Origin: Fundidesulfovibrio terrae
GTDB lineage: Bacteria; Desulfobacterota; Desulfovibrionia; Desulfovibrionales; Desulfovibrionaceae
Direction of reading: 5' to 3'
NCBI RefSeq assembly: GCF_022808915.1
Contig: NZ_JAKZFS010000003.1
Span: 124,001 to 188,000, forward strand
Length of the DNA: 64,000 nt
Shown piece by piece: positions 36,139-44,207 of this stretch. Every line of letters starts with the position of its first letter. The stretch's first letter is position 1. Made by a program: the position numbers and the translations under genes. The notes beneath the pieces were generated by a model, which did not search any database, had not been told where the DNA came from, and worked only from the letters and a program-made list of their open reading frames with translations.

Positions 36139-37287
36139 ATGCCAAAGGTTTTCCGCGTCGGCATCGACGCCAGCCCCCTGGCCTATCCATTTCGCACCGG
36201 CATCGGCCGTTACCTGGAGTGCATCCTTCCCCATCTGGTGGAAGCCTCGGAGGGCCAGGCTCAGTTCACCTTGTTCGCGGGCAGGCCCCTGGTCAACCCC
36301 GTAGCCCTGCGGCTTATCGAGAGCGGCGCGGCCCGGGCGGTCACGGCCAAGGTTCCCTCGCTCTACGCCTGGCAGCAGACCGGCATGCTCCTGCAACGCC
36401 TGTTCTCCCCGCAAGACGTCTTTTTTTCGCCCGACGGCCTTTTTCCGCCGCTGATCCCCGGGAAATGCGTGGGCATGTACCACGACGTGCTCTGGCACGC
36501 CCACCCCGAGACTTTGGCCTTCCACATCCGCACGGTGTTCACCCTGCGCCACAAGGCCGGGCTGAAAAGGGCCGACCGGGCCATCACCGGCACCCAGTCA
36601 TCCAAGCGCGAGATGCTCAAGGTATTCGGCAAAGTAGCGGAAAAGCTCGAGGTATTGCCGAGCTACGGGGTGGACATGGCCCATTTCCGCCCCCCGCGCG
36701 AGGACGAGGCGCACTTGGGCGAGGATTTCCGCGCAAGGTTTGGCCTCACGGAACCCTTCCTGCTGACGGCGGGGAACCTCCAGCCCCACAAGAACCTCTC
36801 CGTGGTGCCCCGCGCCCTGGCCATACTGGCCAGGCAGGGCCGCGACATCCCGGTGCTGGCCGTGGCCGGGTTCGGCGACCAGGAGGCCCTGCGCAAATCC
36901 CTGCCGCCCGAGTTTCCGCCCGAAAAGGTCCGCTGCCTTGGGTATCTCCCCGAGGCCGACCTCTGCCAGGCCTACCGGCTGGCCCTGGCCTACGTGTTTC
37001 CGTCCCTCTACGAGGGGTTCGGCCTGCCCGTGGTGGAGGCCCAGTCCAGCGGCGCGCCGGTGATCTACGCGGCCGCCACCAGCCTGCCCGAAGTGGCGGG
37101 CGACGCGGGCATCGCCTTCGATCCCGAGTCCGCCGAGGATCTGGCCGTGAAGATCGCCTCCGTGCTGGACGACCCGGACCTGCGCAAGCAGATGGTGGCC
37201 AAGGGCTTCGTGCAGTCGTCCAAATACCGCTGGGACCGCGCGGGAGAAACCCTGTGGCGCGTGCTGCGCGAAACGGCGGAGCGGTAG
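36139..37287 (+). CDS. glycosyltransferase family 4
   Basis: 382 residues, GT-B fold: GIDASPLAYPFRTGIGRYLE (N-terminal acceptor loop), GMYHDVLWHAHPETLAFH, LTAGNLQPHKNLSVVPRAL, LGYLPEADLCQAYRLA, FPSLYEGFGLPVVEAQSSG and TSLPEVAGDAGIAFDP. It is the first gene of the rightward arm of the glycan locus, starting 57 bases from the divergent wzm gene. It is followed after 4 bases by the GT2 gene, and so mirrors the leftward arm, where GT4 and GT2 genes are also neighbours. Confidence 0.93.
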   Translation: MPKVFRVGIDASPLAYPFRTGIGRYLECILPHLVEASEGQAQFTLFAGRPLVNPVALRLIESGAARAVTAKVPSLYAWQQTGMLLQRLFSPQDVFFSPDGLFPPLIPGKCVGMYHDVLWHAHPETLAFHIRTVFTLRHKAGLKRADRAITGTQSSKREMLKVFGKVAEKLEVLPSYGVDMAHFRPPREDEAHLGEDFRARFGLTEPFLLTAGNLQPHKNLSVVPRALAILARQGRDIPVLAVAGFGDQEALRKSLPPEFPPEKVRCLGYLPEADLCQAYRLALAYVFPSLYEGFGLPVVEAQSSGAPVIYAAATSLPEVAGDAGIAFDPESAEDLAVKIASVLDDPDLRKQMVAKGFVQSSKYRWDRAGETLWRVLRETAER

Positions 37288-37291
37288 GATC

Positions 37292-38146
37292 ATGAGCGCC
37301 ATGCCCAAGATCACGGTTGTCACGCCCTCCTTCAACCAGGCCCGGTATCTGGAGCGCAACCTGACCAGCGTGTCCGGTCAGAAGGGTGTGGAGGTGGAGC
37401 ACATCCTGCTGGACGGCGGCTCCACCGACGACACCGTGGACGTAGTGCGCCGCTTTGGTTCGCACTTGGCCTACTGGCGAAGCGAAAAGGACGCGGGGCA
37501 GACTGCGGCTCTCATCGAGGGGTTCGAACGGGCCACGGGGCAGGTACTCTGCTGGCTCAACTCCGACGACTATTTCTGGAACGAGTACGCACTGCTCCGC
37601 GTGGCCGAGGCCTTCCGGGACAACCCCGGCGCGGCCATGGTCACGGGCGACACGGTGCTCACGGCCGACGACGAGACCCCGGTGATGGTGGACATGGTTT
37701 GGCGCCCGAGCGCGCGGCAGATGCGCTGCAATATGGCCGTGCCGCAGCAGTCCACGTTCTGGCGGGCGGACGCCTACCGGGCCGTGGGCGGCATCGATCA
37801 AAACTTCAAGTACTGCATGGACTTTGACCTGTTCCAGCGCATGAGCCAGGGGCGCGAAATAATCAGGATTCCTCACATTCTCGCGGCGTTTCGGCTCCAG
37901 CCCGCCTCCAAGACGGCCACTTGGGGGGACGTGTTCCGCCGCGAGGTGGCCATCTGCCAGACCCGCTACGGATCGGGCTTGTCCCATCGACTCAAGGTCA
38001 AGGCCGTGACCATGGAAATCCGCCTGGGCGCCGCCTGGGCCGAACTCTCGGCGATCCTCACCGGCCGAGAGCTCCCCTGCTATGCCAACGCCCGCCTTGA
38101 GCCCTGCCGAGCCTTCGCGCGCAGGAAATTCGGCCTGCAGTTCTAA
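37292..38146 (+). CDS. glycosyltransferase family 2
   Basis: 284 residues, GT-A fold. TVVTPSFNQARYLERNLTSV opens the donor site; LLDGGSTDDTVDVVRRFG and CWLNSDDYFW (DxD-like metal site) follow, then KYCMDFDLFQRMSQGREI. It is a paralogue of the GT2 gene in the leftward arm with the same motif order, suggesting duplication of a GT4-GT2 module or two related linkages in one repeat unit. Starts at ATG 4 bases after the previous stop. Confidence 0.92.
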   Translation: MSAMPKITVVTPSFNQARYLERNLTSVSGQKGVEVEHILLDGGSTDDTVDVVRRFGSHLAYWRSEKDAGQTAALIEGFERATGQVLCWLNSDDYFWNEYALLRVAEAFRDNPGAAMVTGDTVLTADDETPVMVDMVWRPSARQMRCNMAVPQQSTFWRADAYRAVGGIDQNFKYCMDFDLFQRMSQGREIIRIPHILAAFRLQPASKTATWGDVFRREVAICQTRYGSGLSHRLKVKAVTMEIRLGAAWAELSAILTGRELPCYANARLEPCRAFARRKFGLQF

Positions 38147-38159
38147 GCATATCGGTGGT

Positions 38160-38732
38160 ATGCGCGACATCCCGGTAAAAGTTCTGCGCTACCTGCGCGT
38201 CGAACCCGGCAGCAACGCCTGGCAGGAAGCCCTTCCCCTGTGGGAGGAGGCGCAGACGCTGGCCCAGACGCGCACCTGGCAGGCGACGCTGCCCGTCCGG
38301 GAATTTTATCAAGCCTTCGCGCCCCAGGCGGAGCAAAGCGCGGACCTCACAAGGACCCTCTCAGGATGCGACCGGGTGGAGCTCCTGGCGGCCACCATCG
38401 GCGAAGCCCTGGAGGCGCGCGGACGGGAGTATTTCAGCGGGGGCAGGCCGTTCGCTGGATTCATGCTGGACCGCATGGGGAGTTTCCTGGCGGAGGCGGC
38501 CATGCGGGGGTTGCACGCCAGGGTGCGGGCGCGCCACGCGGCAACGGGCGAGCGCGTCACCCGACGCTACAGCCCTGGCTATGGGGACTTTTCCCTGGAA
38601 GCGCAGGGCCATTTCCAGCGCCTGATGGGCGACTCCCTGCCCGGCCTCACCCTCCTGCCGAGTTTTCTCTTCATCCCCGAAAAGACCGTCACGGCGGTCT
38701 GCGGGGTTGCTTGCGCCGGACACGCCGGGTGA
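38160..38732 (+). CDS. stand-alone methionine synthase reactivation-domain homologue
   Basis: 190 residues. The motif RRYSPGYGDFSLEAQ matches the R-x3-GY region that binds S-adenosylmethionine in the MetH activation domain, and the surrounding helices (GEALEARGREYFSGG, FMLDRMGSFLAEAAM) fit. Stand-alone versions exist in organisms with a split MetH (Thermotoga TM0269 is the known case) and reductively reactivate cob(II)alamin. It starts 13 bases after the GT2 gene in a glycan locus, so it is out of metabolic context; no methionine synthase core is in this window. The C-terminus CGVACAGHAG adds two Cys. The start has only a weak ribosome site. Confidence 0.82.
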   Translation: MRDIPVKVLRYLRVEPGSNAWQEALPLWEEAQTLAQTRTWQATLPVREFYQAFAPQAEQSADLTRTLSGCDRVELLAATIGEALEARGREYFSGGRPFAGFMLDRMGSFLAEAAMRGLHARVRARHAATGERVTRRYSPGYGDFSLEAQGHFQRLMGDSLPGLTLLPSFLFIPEKTVTAVCGVACAGHAG

Positions 38733-38868
38733 AATCGACGAAGCCGCCCCTCTCCCCTTCCCCCCGAGGCCCGGCGCGGCTATAACCCTCCCCAAGCGCG
38801 CGAGTCCGCCGTCCTTGGACCGGCACCCCACACGCCTCATGACGCTCACCAGAAGAACAGGAAGAATC

Positions 38869-39339
38869 GTGACAATAAGGCCAATAACCGAGCAGGACTA
38901 TCCGCCCGTTATTTCCGTCCTGAACGACTGGTGGGGGGGGAGACGGATGTCGGACATGCTACCCCGCCTGTTCTTCAAGCACTTTCAGCAGACAAGTTTC
39001 ATTGCAGAAGAGAATGGGGTGATCCAGGGATTCCTTGTTGGCTTCATCTCGCAATCGCATCCTGATCAGGCATATATCCATTTCGTCGGCATACACCCGG
39101 ATCATCGCAAGGGCGGCATGGGGAAAGGCCTCTACAAAAAATTTTTCGACACTGTAAAAAATCACGGATGCAAAACAGTGCATCTTGTCACGTCGCCAGA
39201 CAATACAAACTCTATCGCATACCACGCAAAGATGGGATTTATGATAGAGAAAGGCAATGCCGAAGCGAACGGCGTCCTGATTCATACGGACTACGACGGC
39301 CCGAGAGAAGACAGGGTCCTCTTTTTGAAGGAGCTGTAG
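38869..39339 (+). CDS. GNAT family N-acetyltransferase
   Basis: 156 residues from GTG, 4 bases after AGGAAG, giving the normal family start VTIRPITEQDYPP; an ATG 10 codons earlier is an alternative. The acetyl-CoA loop is HPDHRKGGMGKGLYKKFFD (motif A, R-x2-G-x-G), preceded by beta strand QAYIHFVGI and followed by HLVTSPDNTNSIAYHAKMGF. Codon use and base composition are noticeably more AT-rich than in the glycosyltransferases on both sides, suggesting recent acquisition. It could acetylate an amino sugar of the glycan or be unrelated to it. Confidence 0.88.
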   Translation: MTIRPITEQDYPPVISVLNDWWGGRRMSDMLPRLFFKHFQQTSFIAEENGVIQGFLVGFISQSHPDQAYIHFVGIHPDHRKGGMGKGLYKKFFDTVKNHGCKTVHLVTSPDNTNSIAYHAKMGFMIEKGNAEANGVLIHTDYDGPREDRVLFLKEL

Positions 39340-39345
39340 GCAGCC

Positions 39346-40446
39346 ATGCGCATCGCCATCAGCTGCCGCAGCCTGGAGTACCCTTCGGGCGGCGTGAAGG
39401 AATACCTGGTCAGCCTGCTCACCGAGCTTCTCAGGCAGGACACCCGCAACGAGTATGTGCTGTTCCATTCCCAGCCGCGCTTCGCGGGCATGTTTCCCGG
39501 CGCGCGGGACGTTTCGCTCGGCTGCTCCAACCGGCTCGTCTTCGACTGGATCAAGCTTCCTTCGGCGCTGAAAAAGCACGCCATCGACGTGGCCTTCTTC
39601 CCGTCCTCCAACATGCCCCCGCGCGTGCCCTGCCGGTCCGTGGCCGCCATGATGGACCTGGGGTATTTCTACGGCGACCTGCGCATGTACCGCTTCGCGG
39701 ACACCCTCTACATGAAGACGGCCATTGCCAAAACCGCCCGCCATGCGGGAGCCCTGTTGGCCATCTCCGAGCACACCAAGAGCGATCTGACGCGGATTCT
39801 CGGGGTGCCTGAAAGAAAGATCACCGTGACGCACCTGGCCGCCGACGACATCTACCTCCGGCCGGTCCCGGACGAGGACGTGGCGCGCTTCAAGGCGGGC
39901 CATGGGCTTTCCCGCCCGTTCTTCTTGTACACGGGCAACATCTCTCCGCGCAAAAACCTTCAAGCGCTGCTTGAGGCTTTTTCCCGGGTGAAGGATCGCG
40001 TGGACGCCGACCTGGTGGTCACGGGGGGGCTCTCCTGGAGCGACTCCTGGACCGCCTGGGTGGAGTCGCTGGGCCTCTCCTACCGGGTGCGCCGCCTGGG
40101 GTTCGTGGAGCGCTCGGACATGCCCGCGCTCTACGCCTCGGCCTTGGCCTACGTGTTCCCCTCGCTCTTCGAGGGCTTCGGCTTGCCGGTGCTGGAGGCC
40201 CAGGCCGTAGGCACGCCGGTGATCTGCTCCAACGCCACCAGCCTGCCCGAGGTGGCCGGGGAAAGCGCCTACATGATCGATCCCCACGACGTGGCCGGAC
40301 TGGCCAGGGCTCTGGAGGAGACGGCCAACGATCCGGACCTGCACGCGGCGCTTTCCGCCAAGGGACGGGAGAACGTGCGGCGCTTCTCCTGGAGCGAGAC
40401 CGCGCGAAAGACCCTGGAGGTCTTCGAGCGGGTGGGAGCCTCTTGA
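39346..40446 (+). CDS. glycosyltransferase family 4
   Basis: 366 residues, GT-B fold: CRSLEYPSGGVKEYLVSLLT (acceptor loop), AMMDLGYFYGDLRMYRFAD, FFLYTGNISPRKNLQALLEA, RRLGFVERSDMPALYASA, FPSLFEGFGLPVLEAQAVG and TSLPEVAGESAYMIDP. It starts 6 bases after the GNAT stop and is the last gene of the rightward arm. Most similar in texture to the first-arm GT4 proteins. Likely a mannosyl- or rhamnosyl-type transferase by family tendency only; the sugar cannot be read from the sequence. Confidence 0.93.
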   Translation: MRIAISCRSLEYPSGGVKEYLVSLLTELLRQDTRNEYVLFHSQPRFAGMFPGARDVSLGCSNRLVFDWIKLPSALKKHAIDVAFFPSSNMPPRVPCRSVAAMMDLGYFYGDLRMYRFADTLYMKTAIAKTARHAGALLAISEHTKSDLTRILGVPERKITVTHLAADDIYLRPVPDEDVARFKAGHGLSRPFFLYTGNISPRKNLQALLEAFSRVKDRVDADLVVTGGLSWSDSWTAWVESLGLSYRVRRLGFVERSDMPALYASALAYVFPSLFEGFGLPVLEAQAVGTPVICSNATSLPEVAGESAYMIDPHDVAGLARALEETANDPDLHAALSAKGRENVRRFSWSETARKTLEVFERVGAS

Positions 40447-40488
40447 GCAGGAACGGAAAGCGCGCCGGCCCAGTCGGAGTCCGGGCAA

Positions 40489-40509
40489 GGGAGGCCTTGC
40501 CGGCCTCCC
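40489..40509. terminator. candidate terminator at end of the glycan locus
   Basis: An 8-bp stem GGGAGGCC / GGCCTCCC with loop TTGCC, between the convergent GT4 gene and the YiiX-like gene. The following T-tract is poor, so it is a moderate call. Confidence 0.5.
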
Positions 40510-40540
40510 GAATACTTTGCGTCCTGATACATGATAGCGG

Positions 40541-41191
40541 CTATATGTTCCAATCGCTGGGATTCATTGTGTTGAAACCGCGGATGCCCTTGCTGCCGTC
40601 ACCTTGCAGAAGAACATAGGAATCTTCGTATATTTTCCAACGGCAAAGGTCGATCGGCGTGACCTCCGATGCGTTGACCTTGGGCACGAATCCCGAAGCT
40701 TCCAACCCTCCCGCCGCGAGTTCGGAACAGAAGAACCGGCTGAAGTCTTCATAATTATATCCCGGACCATGGATCTTATCGAAAATGTCTATGGCCGACT
40801 TGACAGCCTGAATAGTGTCGTAAAGCTTTCCTTCCTGCTGCATCAAAAAATTGTGAAACTTCTCTGCATTGAACGTTGCCTGACGGGAGTTACGATTGAG
40901 CGGCAACCACCACACTTCGCCATCGTATGCGCGAAGGCGCTGGCTCAGTCGGGAAATGATGACCCCACTGAAACCATCCAGTGAAGTCGATTCAATTATC
41001 TGATTGAAGAATCTGTCTGTTTCGTCAAATCGCTCGGTTGTCTGGAGCACTATCCCAATATGGGATACGCTAGAACGGGTGACATTCTTGATGATTTCCG
41101 AAGCATTTCCCTTGCCGCTGAAGGCGAGCACGTCTCCAGGAAGCATTTCTTTTCTGATTGATTCGTAGTTCATTGTTTTCATTGCCGACAT
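40541..41191 (-). CDS. YiiX/C92-like permuted papain-fold cysteine peptidase or amidase
   Basis: 216 residues. The first part has LPGDVLAFSGKGNASEIIKN and the expected catalytic His in SSVSHIGIVLQ; the catalytic Cys comes late, in RFFCSELAAGGLEASGF. This circularly permuted order is the mark of the YaeF/YiiX group of NlpC/P60-related enzymes. No signal peptide is visible, so it acts in the cytoplasm or is released another way. The ATG follows GGAGG by 9 bases. It is clearly lower in GC than the surrounding chromosome and stands alone in a roughly 1-kb AT-rich patch, pointing to horizontal transfer. Substrate unknown. Confidence 0.82.
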   Translation of the reverse strand: MSAMKTMNYESIRKEMLPGDVLAFSGKGNASEIIKNVTRSSVSHIGIVLQTTERFDETDRFFNQIIESTSLDGFSGVIISRLSQRLRAYDGEVWWLPLNRNSRQATFNAEKFHNFLMQQEGKLYDTIQAVKSAIDIFDKIHGPGYNYEDFSRFFCSELAAGGLEASGFVPKVNASEVTPIDLCRWKIYEDSYVLLQGDGSKGIRGFNTMNPSDWNI

Positions 41192-41614
41192 GTTCAGCAC
41201 CCTCCAGTCTCCCAAGTTGAACCATCATAACAATGGAACCCCATGACGGGAGTAGGTCATAAGCGCTCCAATTCGCGTTGATACGCCTACGAAAGAATAA
41301 CAACGAAATCAAAATGATACAAATTATGCATATTTACTATCACGATCAAGAACAATACCATTGTTGCACACATACGACTCATTGAACACTATAATGTTGC
41401 AAATATCTTTCGAAAGCGTTCAGGAATTCAACAACCCCCTGCCGGAGCATCAAACATTCATTAACAGCAGGCTATGCCCTACGGGTATTTGCCGGAGCCA
41501 ATCCGCCAGGATATCAAGGGATGCAGAGGTGGAGGTTCTGACAATCTTGCCAATTCAGATGCATGCGGGTAAGGATAGCGGCTCACCCCCCTAAAAGGAG
41601 CGCAGTCCACCGCA
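41192..41614. other. AT-rich divergent intergenic region
   Basis: 423 bases between the YiiX-like gene and livG. A TATAAT box at 41390-41395 faces right but lacks a well-spaced -35; leftward, TTGTAT, 17 bases, TATTCT is a weak candidate for the YiiX-like gene. The only rightward open frame here (77 codons) has no ribosome site or family likeness. Composition suggests it belongs with the acquired YiiX-like patch. Confidence 0.4.
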
Positions 41615-42376
41615 ATGGCCCACCTGGTGTTCGACGACGTTTCAGTCAGCTTCGGCGGGCTGCAGGCACTCAGCGAGGTCAGCTTCGACCTTCGCGACGG
41701 AGAGATTCTGGGCCTCATCGGCCCCAACGGCGCGGGCAAGACCACGGTCTTCAACGTCATCACCGGCGTCTACCGTGTGAGCGCCGGCCGCGCCGCCTAC
41801 GACGGCAAGCCGCTGGCGGGCACCCCGCCCCACCGCATTTTGCGCATGGGCTTGGCGCGCACCTTCCAGAACATCCGCCTCTTCCAGAACATGACCGCCC
41901 TGGAAAACGTCATGATCGCCCAGCACGGGCGCACCCGCGCGGGCGTGTTCGGCGCGGTGCTGCGCCTGCCCTCCCAGAAGGCCGAGGAGGCCCGCATCCG
42001 GGAGAAATCCCGCTGGGCCCTCGATTTCATGGGGCTTCTGGACCTGGAGGGCGAAGAGGCCCGCAACCTGCCCTACGGGTTGCAGCGCCGCCTGGAGATA
42101 TCGCGCGCCCTGGCCAGCGAGCCGAGCACCATCCTGCTGGACGAGCCCGCCGCCGGGCTGAACCCCACCGAATCAGCGGCGCTCATGGGCGACATCCAGC
42201 GCATCCGCGAGCACGGCGTCAACGTGCTCATGGTGGAGCACGACATGAAGGTGGTCATGGGGCTGTGCACGCGCATCGTGGTGCTGGAGCACGGCGAGAA
42301 GATAGCCGAGGGTACCCCGGCCGAGATTCGGTCCAACCAGCGGGTCATTGAGGCGTACCTGGGAACGTCCCATTAG
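41615..42376 (+). CDS. livG: branched-chain amino acid ABC transporter ATPase LivG
   Basis: 253 residues. Walker [21 protein letters not shown], the LivG-type Q-loop region [19 protein letters not shown], signature region [16 protein letters not shown] (LSYG variant seen as LPYG), Walker [14 protein letters not shown] and the end IEAYLG. It is one of two ATPases (with LivF) driving uptake of leucine, isoleucine, valine or related amino acids. AAGGAG lies rather far (14 bases) from the only sensible ATG. It is first in the operon, which is unusual; the binding protein or permease is more often first. Confidence 0.95.
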   Translation: MAHLVFDDVSVSFGGLQALSEVSFDLRDGEILGLIGPNGAGKTTVFNVITGVYRVSAGRAAYDGKPLAGTPPHRILRMGLARTFQNIRLFQNMTALENVMIAQHGRTRAGVFGAVLRLPSQKAEEARIREKSRWALDFMGLLDLEGEEARNLPYGLQRRLEISRALASEPSTILLDEPAAGLNPTESAALMGDIQRIREHGVNVLMVEHDMKVVMGLCTRIVVLEHGEKIAEGTPAEIRSNQRVIEAYLGTSH

Positions 42377-42443
42377 GGGCGCGCCCGGACGACATATTCA
42401 AGAGGAAACGGCCCACAACACGACACCCAAAACGGAGGACGAC

Positions 42444-43571
42444 ATGGCGAAACGGATCATCGGGCTTCTGGCCCTGGCTCTCACCCTGTGCGCCGGCGCG
42501 GTCCAGGCCGCCCCGCTCAAGATCGGCGTGCTGGCTCCCATCTCCGGCTCTTCCGCCGCCGACGGCAACGACATCGTCAAAGGCGTGAAGACCGCCGTCG
42601 AAGTCGTCAAGGCCGAGGGCGGCATCCCCGGCTTCGACTCCATCGAGGTGGACGTGCAGGATGACGCCTGCGATCCCCGCCAGGCCGTGGCCGGCGCCAA
42701 CAAGCTGGCCAACTCCAAGGTGGCCGGCGTGGTGGGCGCGTACTGCTCCTCCGCCACCATCCCGGCCTCCGAGGTGCTCAACGAAGAGAAGATCACCATG
42801 ATCACCCCCGCCTCCACCAACCCCAAGGTGACCGAGCGCGGCTTCAAGTACATGTACCGCATGTGCGGCCTGGACAGCCAGCAGGCCATCGCCGCCGTGA
42901 AGTTCATGAAGGACCAGCTCAAGGCCAAGTCCGTCTTCATCCTTGACGACAAGACCACCTACTCCCAGGGCCTGGCCAACTACGTGGCCGACGAGGCCAA
43001 GAAGGCCGGCCTGAACATCGTGGCCGTGGAGCACGTCAACGAAGGCGACATGGACTACTCCGCGGTGCTCACCAAGCTCAAGGACTCCAACGCCGACGTG
43101 TTCTACATGAGCCTGCAGAACTCCTCCGCCGGCATCCGCATGATCAAGCAGCTGCGCCAGATGGGCATCAAGTCCGCCGTGCTGTCCCAGGACGCCGTGT
43201 ACCATCCGAACTTCATCAAGGAAGCCCCCGAGCAGGCCCAGGGCGTGTTCTTCACCTTCGGCTACGCGGACAAGAACGCCCCCGTGTACAAGAAGTTCCT
43301 TGAGAAATACACCGCCCTGAACGGCGAGCCCGGCGCCTACTCGGCCTACTCCTTCGACTCGGCCTACGCCCTCATGACCGCCATCAAGGCCGCCAAGTCC
43401 ACCGACGCCGACAAGATCCGCGCCGAACTGATGAAGATGAACCTGCCCGGCGCCTCCAAGGTCATCAAGTTCCAGGAGAACGGCGACTCCGGCTCCAACT
43501 ACGTGATCTACAAGGTCACCGGCGAAGCCTTCAAGGAGTACTACAACCCCGAGACCAACAAGCTGTTCTAG
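42444..43571 (+). CDS. livK: branched-chain amino acid ABC transporter substrate-binding protein
   Basis: 375 residues, with signal peptide AKRIIGLLALALTLCAGAVQA and a mature start APLKIGVLAPISGSSAADGN. LivJ/LivK-type family 6 binding protein: VVGAYCSSATIPASEVLNE (Ser/Thr ligand loop), NPKVTERGFKYMYRMCG, SVFILDDKTTYSQGLA and AAKSTDADKIRAEL. The ATG has GGAGG 6 bases upstream. Codon use is strongly biased to C-ending codons, suggesting high expression. A large hairpin follows, which could keep its transcript level above that of the permease genes. Confidence 0.95.
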   Translation: MAKRIIGLLALALTLCAGAVQAAPLKIGVLAPISGSSAADGNDIVKGVKTAVEVVKAEGGIPGFDSIEVDVQDDACDPRQAVAGANKLANSKVAGVVGAYCSSATIPASEVLNEEKITMITPASTNPKVTERGFKYMYRMCGLDSQQAIAAVKFMKDQLKAKSVFILDDKTTYSQGLANYVADEAKKAGLNIVAVEHVNEGDMDYSAVLTKLKDSNADVFYMSLQNSSAGIRMIKQLRQMGIKSAVLSQDAVYHPNFIKEAPEQAQGVFFTFGYADKNAPVYKKFLEKYTALNGEPGAYSAYSFDSAYALMTAIKAAKSTDADKIRAELMKMNLPGASKVIKFQENGDSGSNYVIYKVTGEAFKEYYNPETNKLF

Positions 43572-43642
43572 CCATTGGGTTAGCGTCCGGGGCGCGCGAT
43601 AAGCACGGGCTTGACGCCGGACGCCGCGAGATGCACTTTGAG

Positions 43643-43677
43643 CGAGGGGAAACATGCCCAGGGCATGTTTCCCCTCG
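43643..43677 (+). terminator. large hairpin after the binding-protein gene
   Basis: A near-perfect palindrome of 17 bp per arm, CGAGGGGAAACATGCCC and its mirror, around a single central A (the real loop is probably 5 bases), followed by TCCTTTT. It lies inside the liv gene run and looks like a partial terminator or an mRNA-stabilising structure. Confidence 0.7.
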
Positions 43678-43715
43678 TCCTTTTGCACGAAACCCCAACG
43701 CCATATGTGACCGCA

Positions 43716-44063
43716 ATGTTTAACAGAACCATCCTCACGACCGTCGGCCTGCTCACCTTCTCCAACGTGTTCATGACCTTCGCCTGGTACGCGCACTTAA
43801 AAAACCTGCACTCGCGCCCCTGGTGGATCGCTGCCCTGTTCTCCTGGGGCATCGCCCTGTTCGAATACATGCTCCAGGTGCCCGCCAACCGCATCGGCTA
43901 CGGCACGCTCACCCTCCCCCAGCTCAAGATCATGCAGGAGGTGATCACCCTGTCGGTGTTCGCCCCCTTCTCCATCTGGTACATGAACCAGCCCCTGAAG
44001 CTCGACCACCTCTGGGCCGGACTGTGCCTGGTGGGGGCGGTGTACTTCATATTCCGCTCATAG
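43716..44063 (+). CDS. DUF486 family small membrane protein
   Basis: 115 residues with four membrane helices, full family length: FNRTILTTVGLLTFSNVFMT, FAWYAHLKNLHSRPWWIAAL, SWGIALFEYMLQVPANRIGY and QLKIMQEVITLSVFAPFSIW, end LVGAVYFIFRS. DUF486 proteins belong to the drug/metabolite transporter superfamily (half-length, like EmrE) and have no proven function. It lies between the liv binding protein and permease genes in the same direction, so it may share their transcript. A GTG three codons upstream is an alternative start. Confidence 0.9.
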   Translation: MFNRTILTTVGLLTFSNVFMTFAWYAHLKNLHSRPWWIAALFSWGIALFEYMLQVPANRIGYGTLTLPQLKIMQEVITLSVFAPFSIWYMNQPLKLDHLWAGLCLVGAVYFIFRS

Positions 44064-44207
44064 GAACGCGAGAGAAAAATAATCCTGCCCAAAGGGTTCG
44101 CAGCCTTGACGAAAACGGCTTTCGTCTGCTCAAACAGCAGGTCCCCGAACGAGAGAGGGGGTCTTTTCCCTCAACATTGCAGCAACGAGACGGAACACCC
44201 CTGGATC

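Noticed and set aside
41361-41594. 77-codon rightward frame before livG
   Set aside because: No ribosome site, AT-rich noncoding texture, no recognisable domain.
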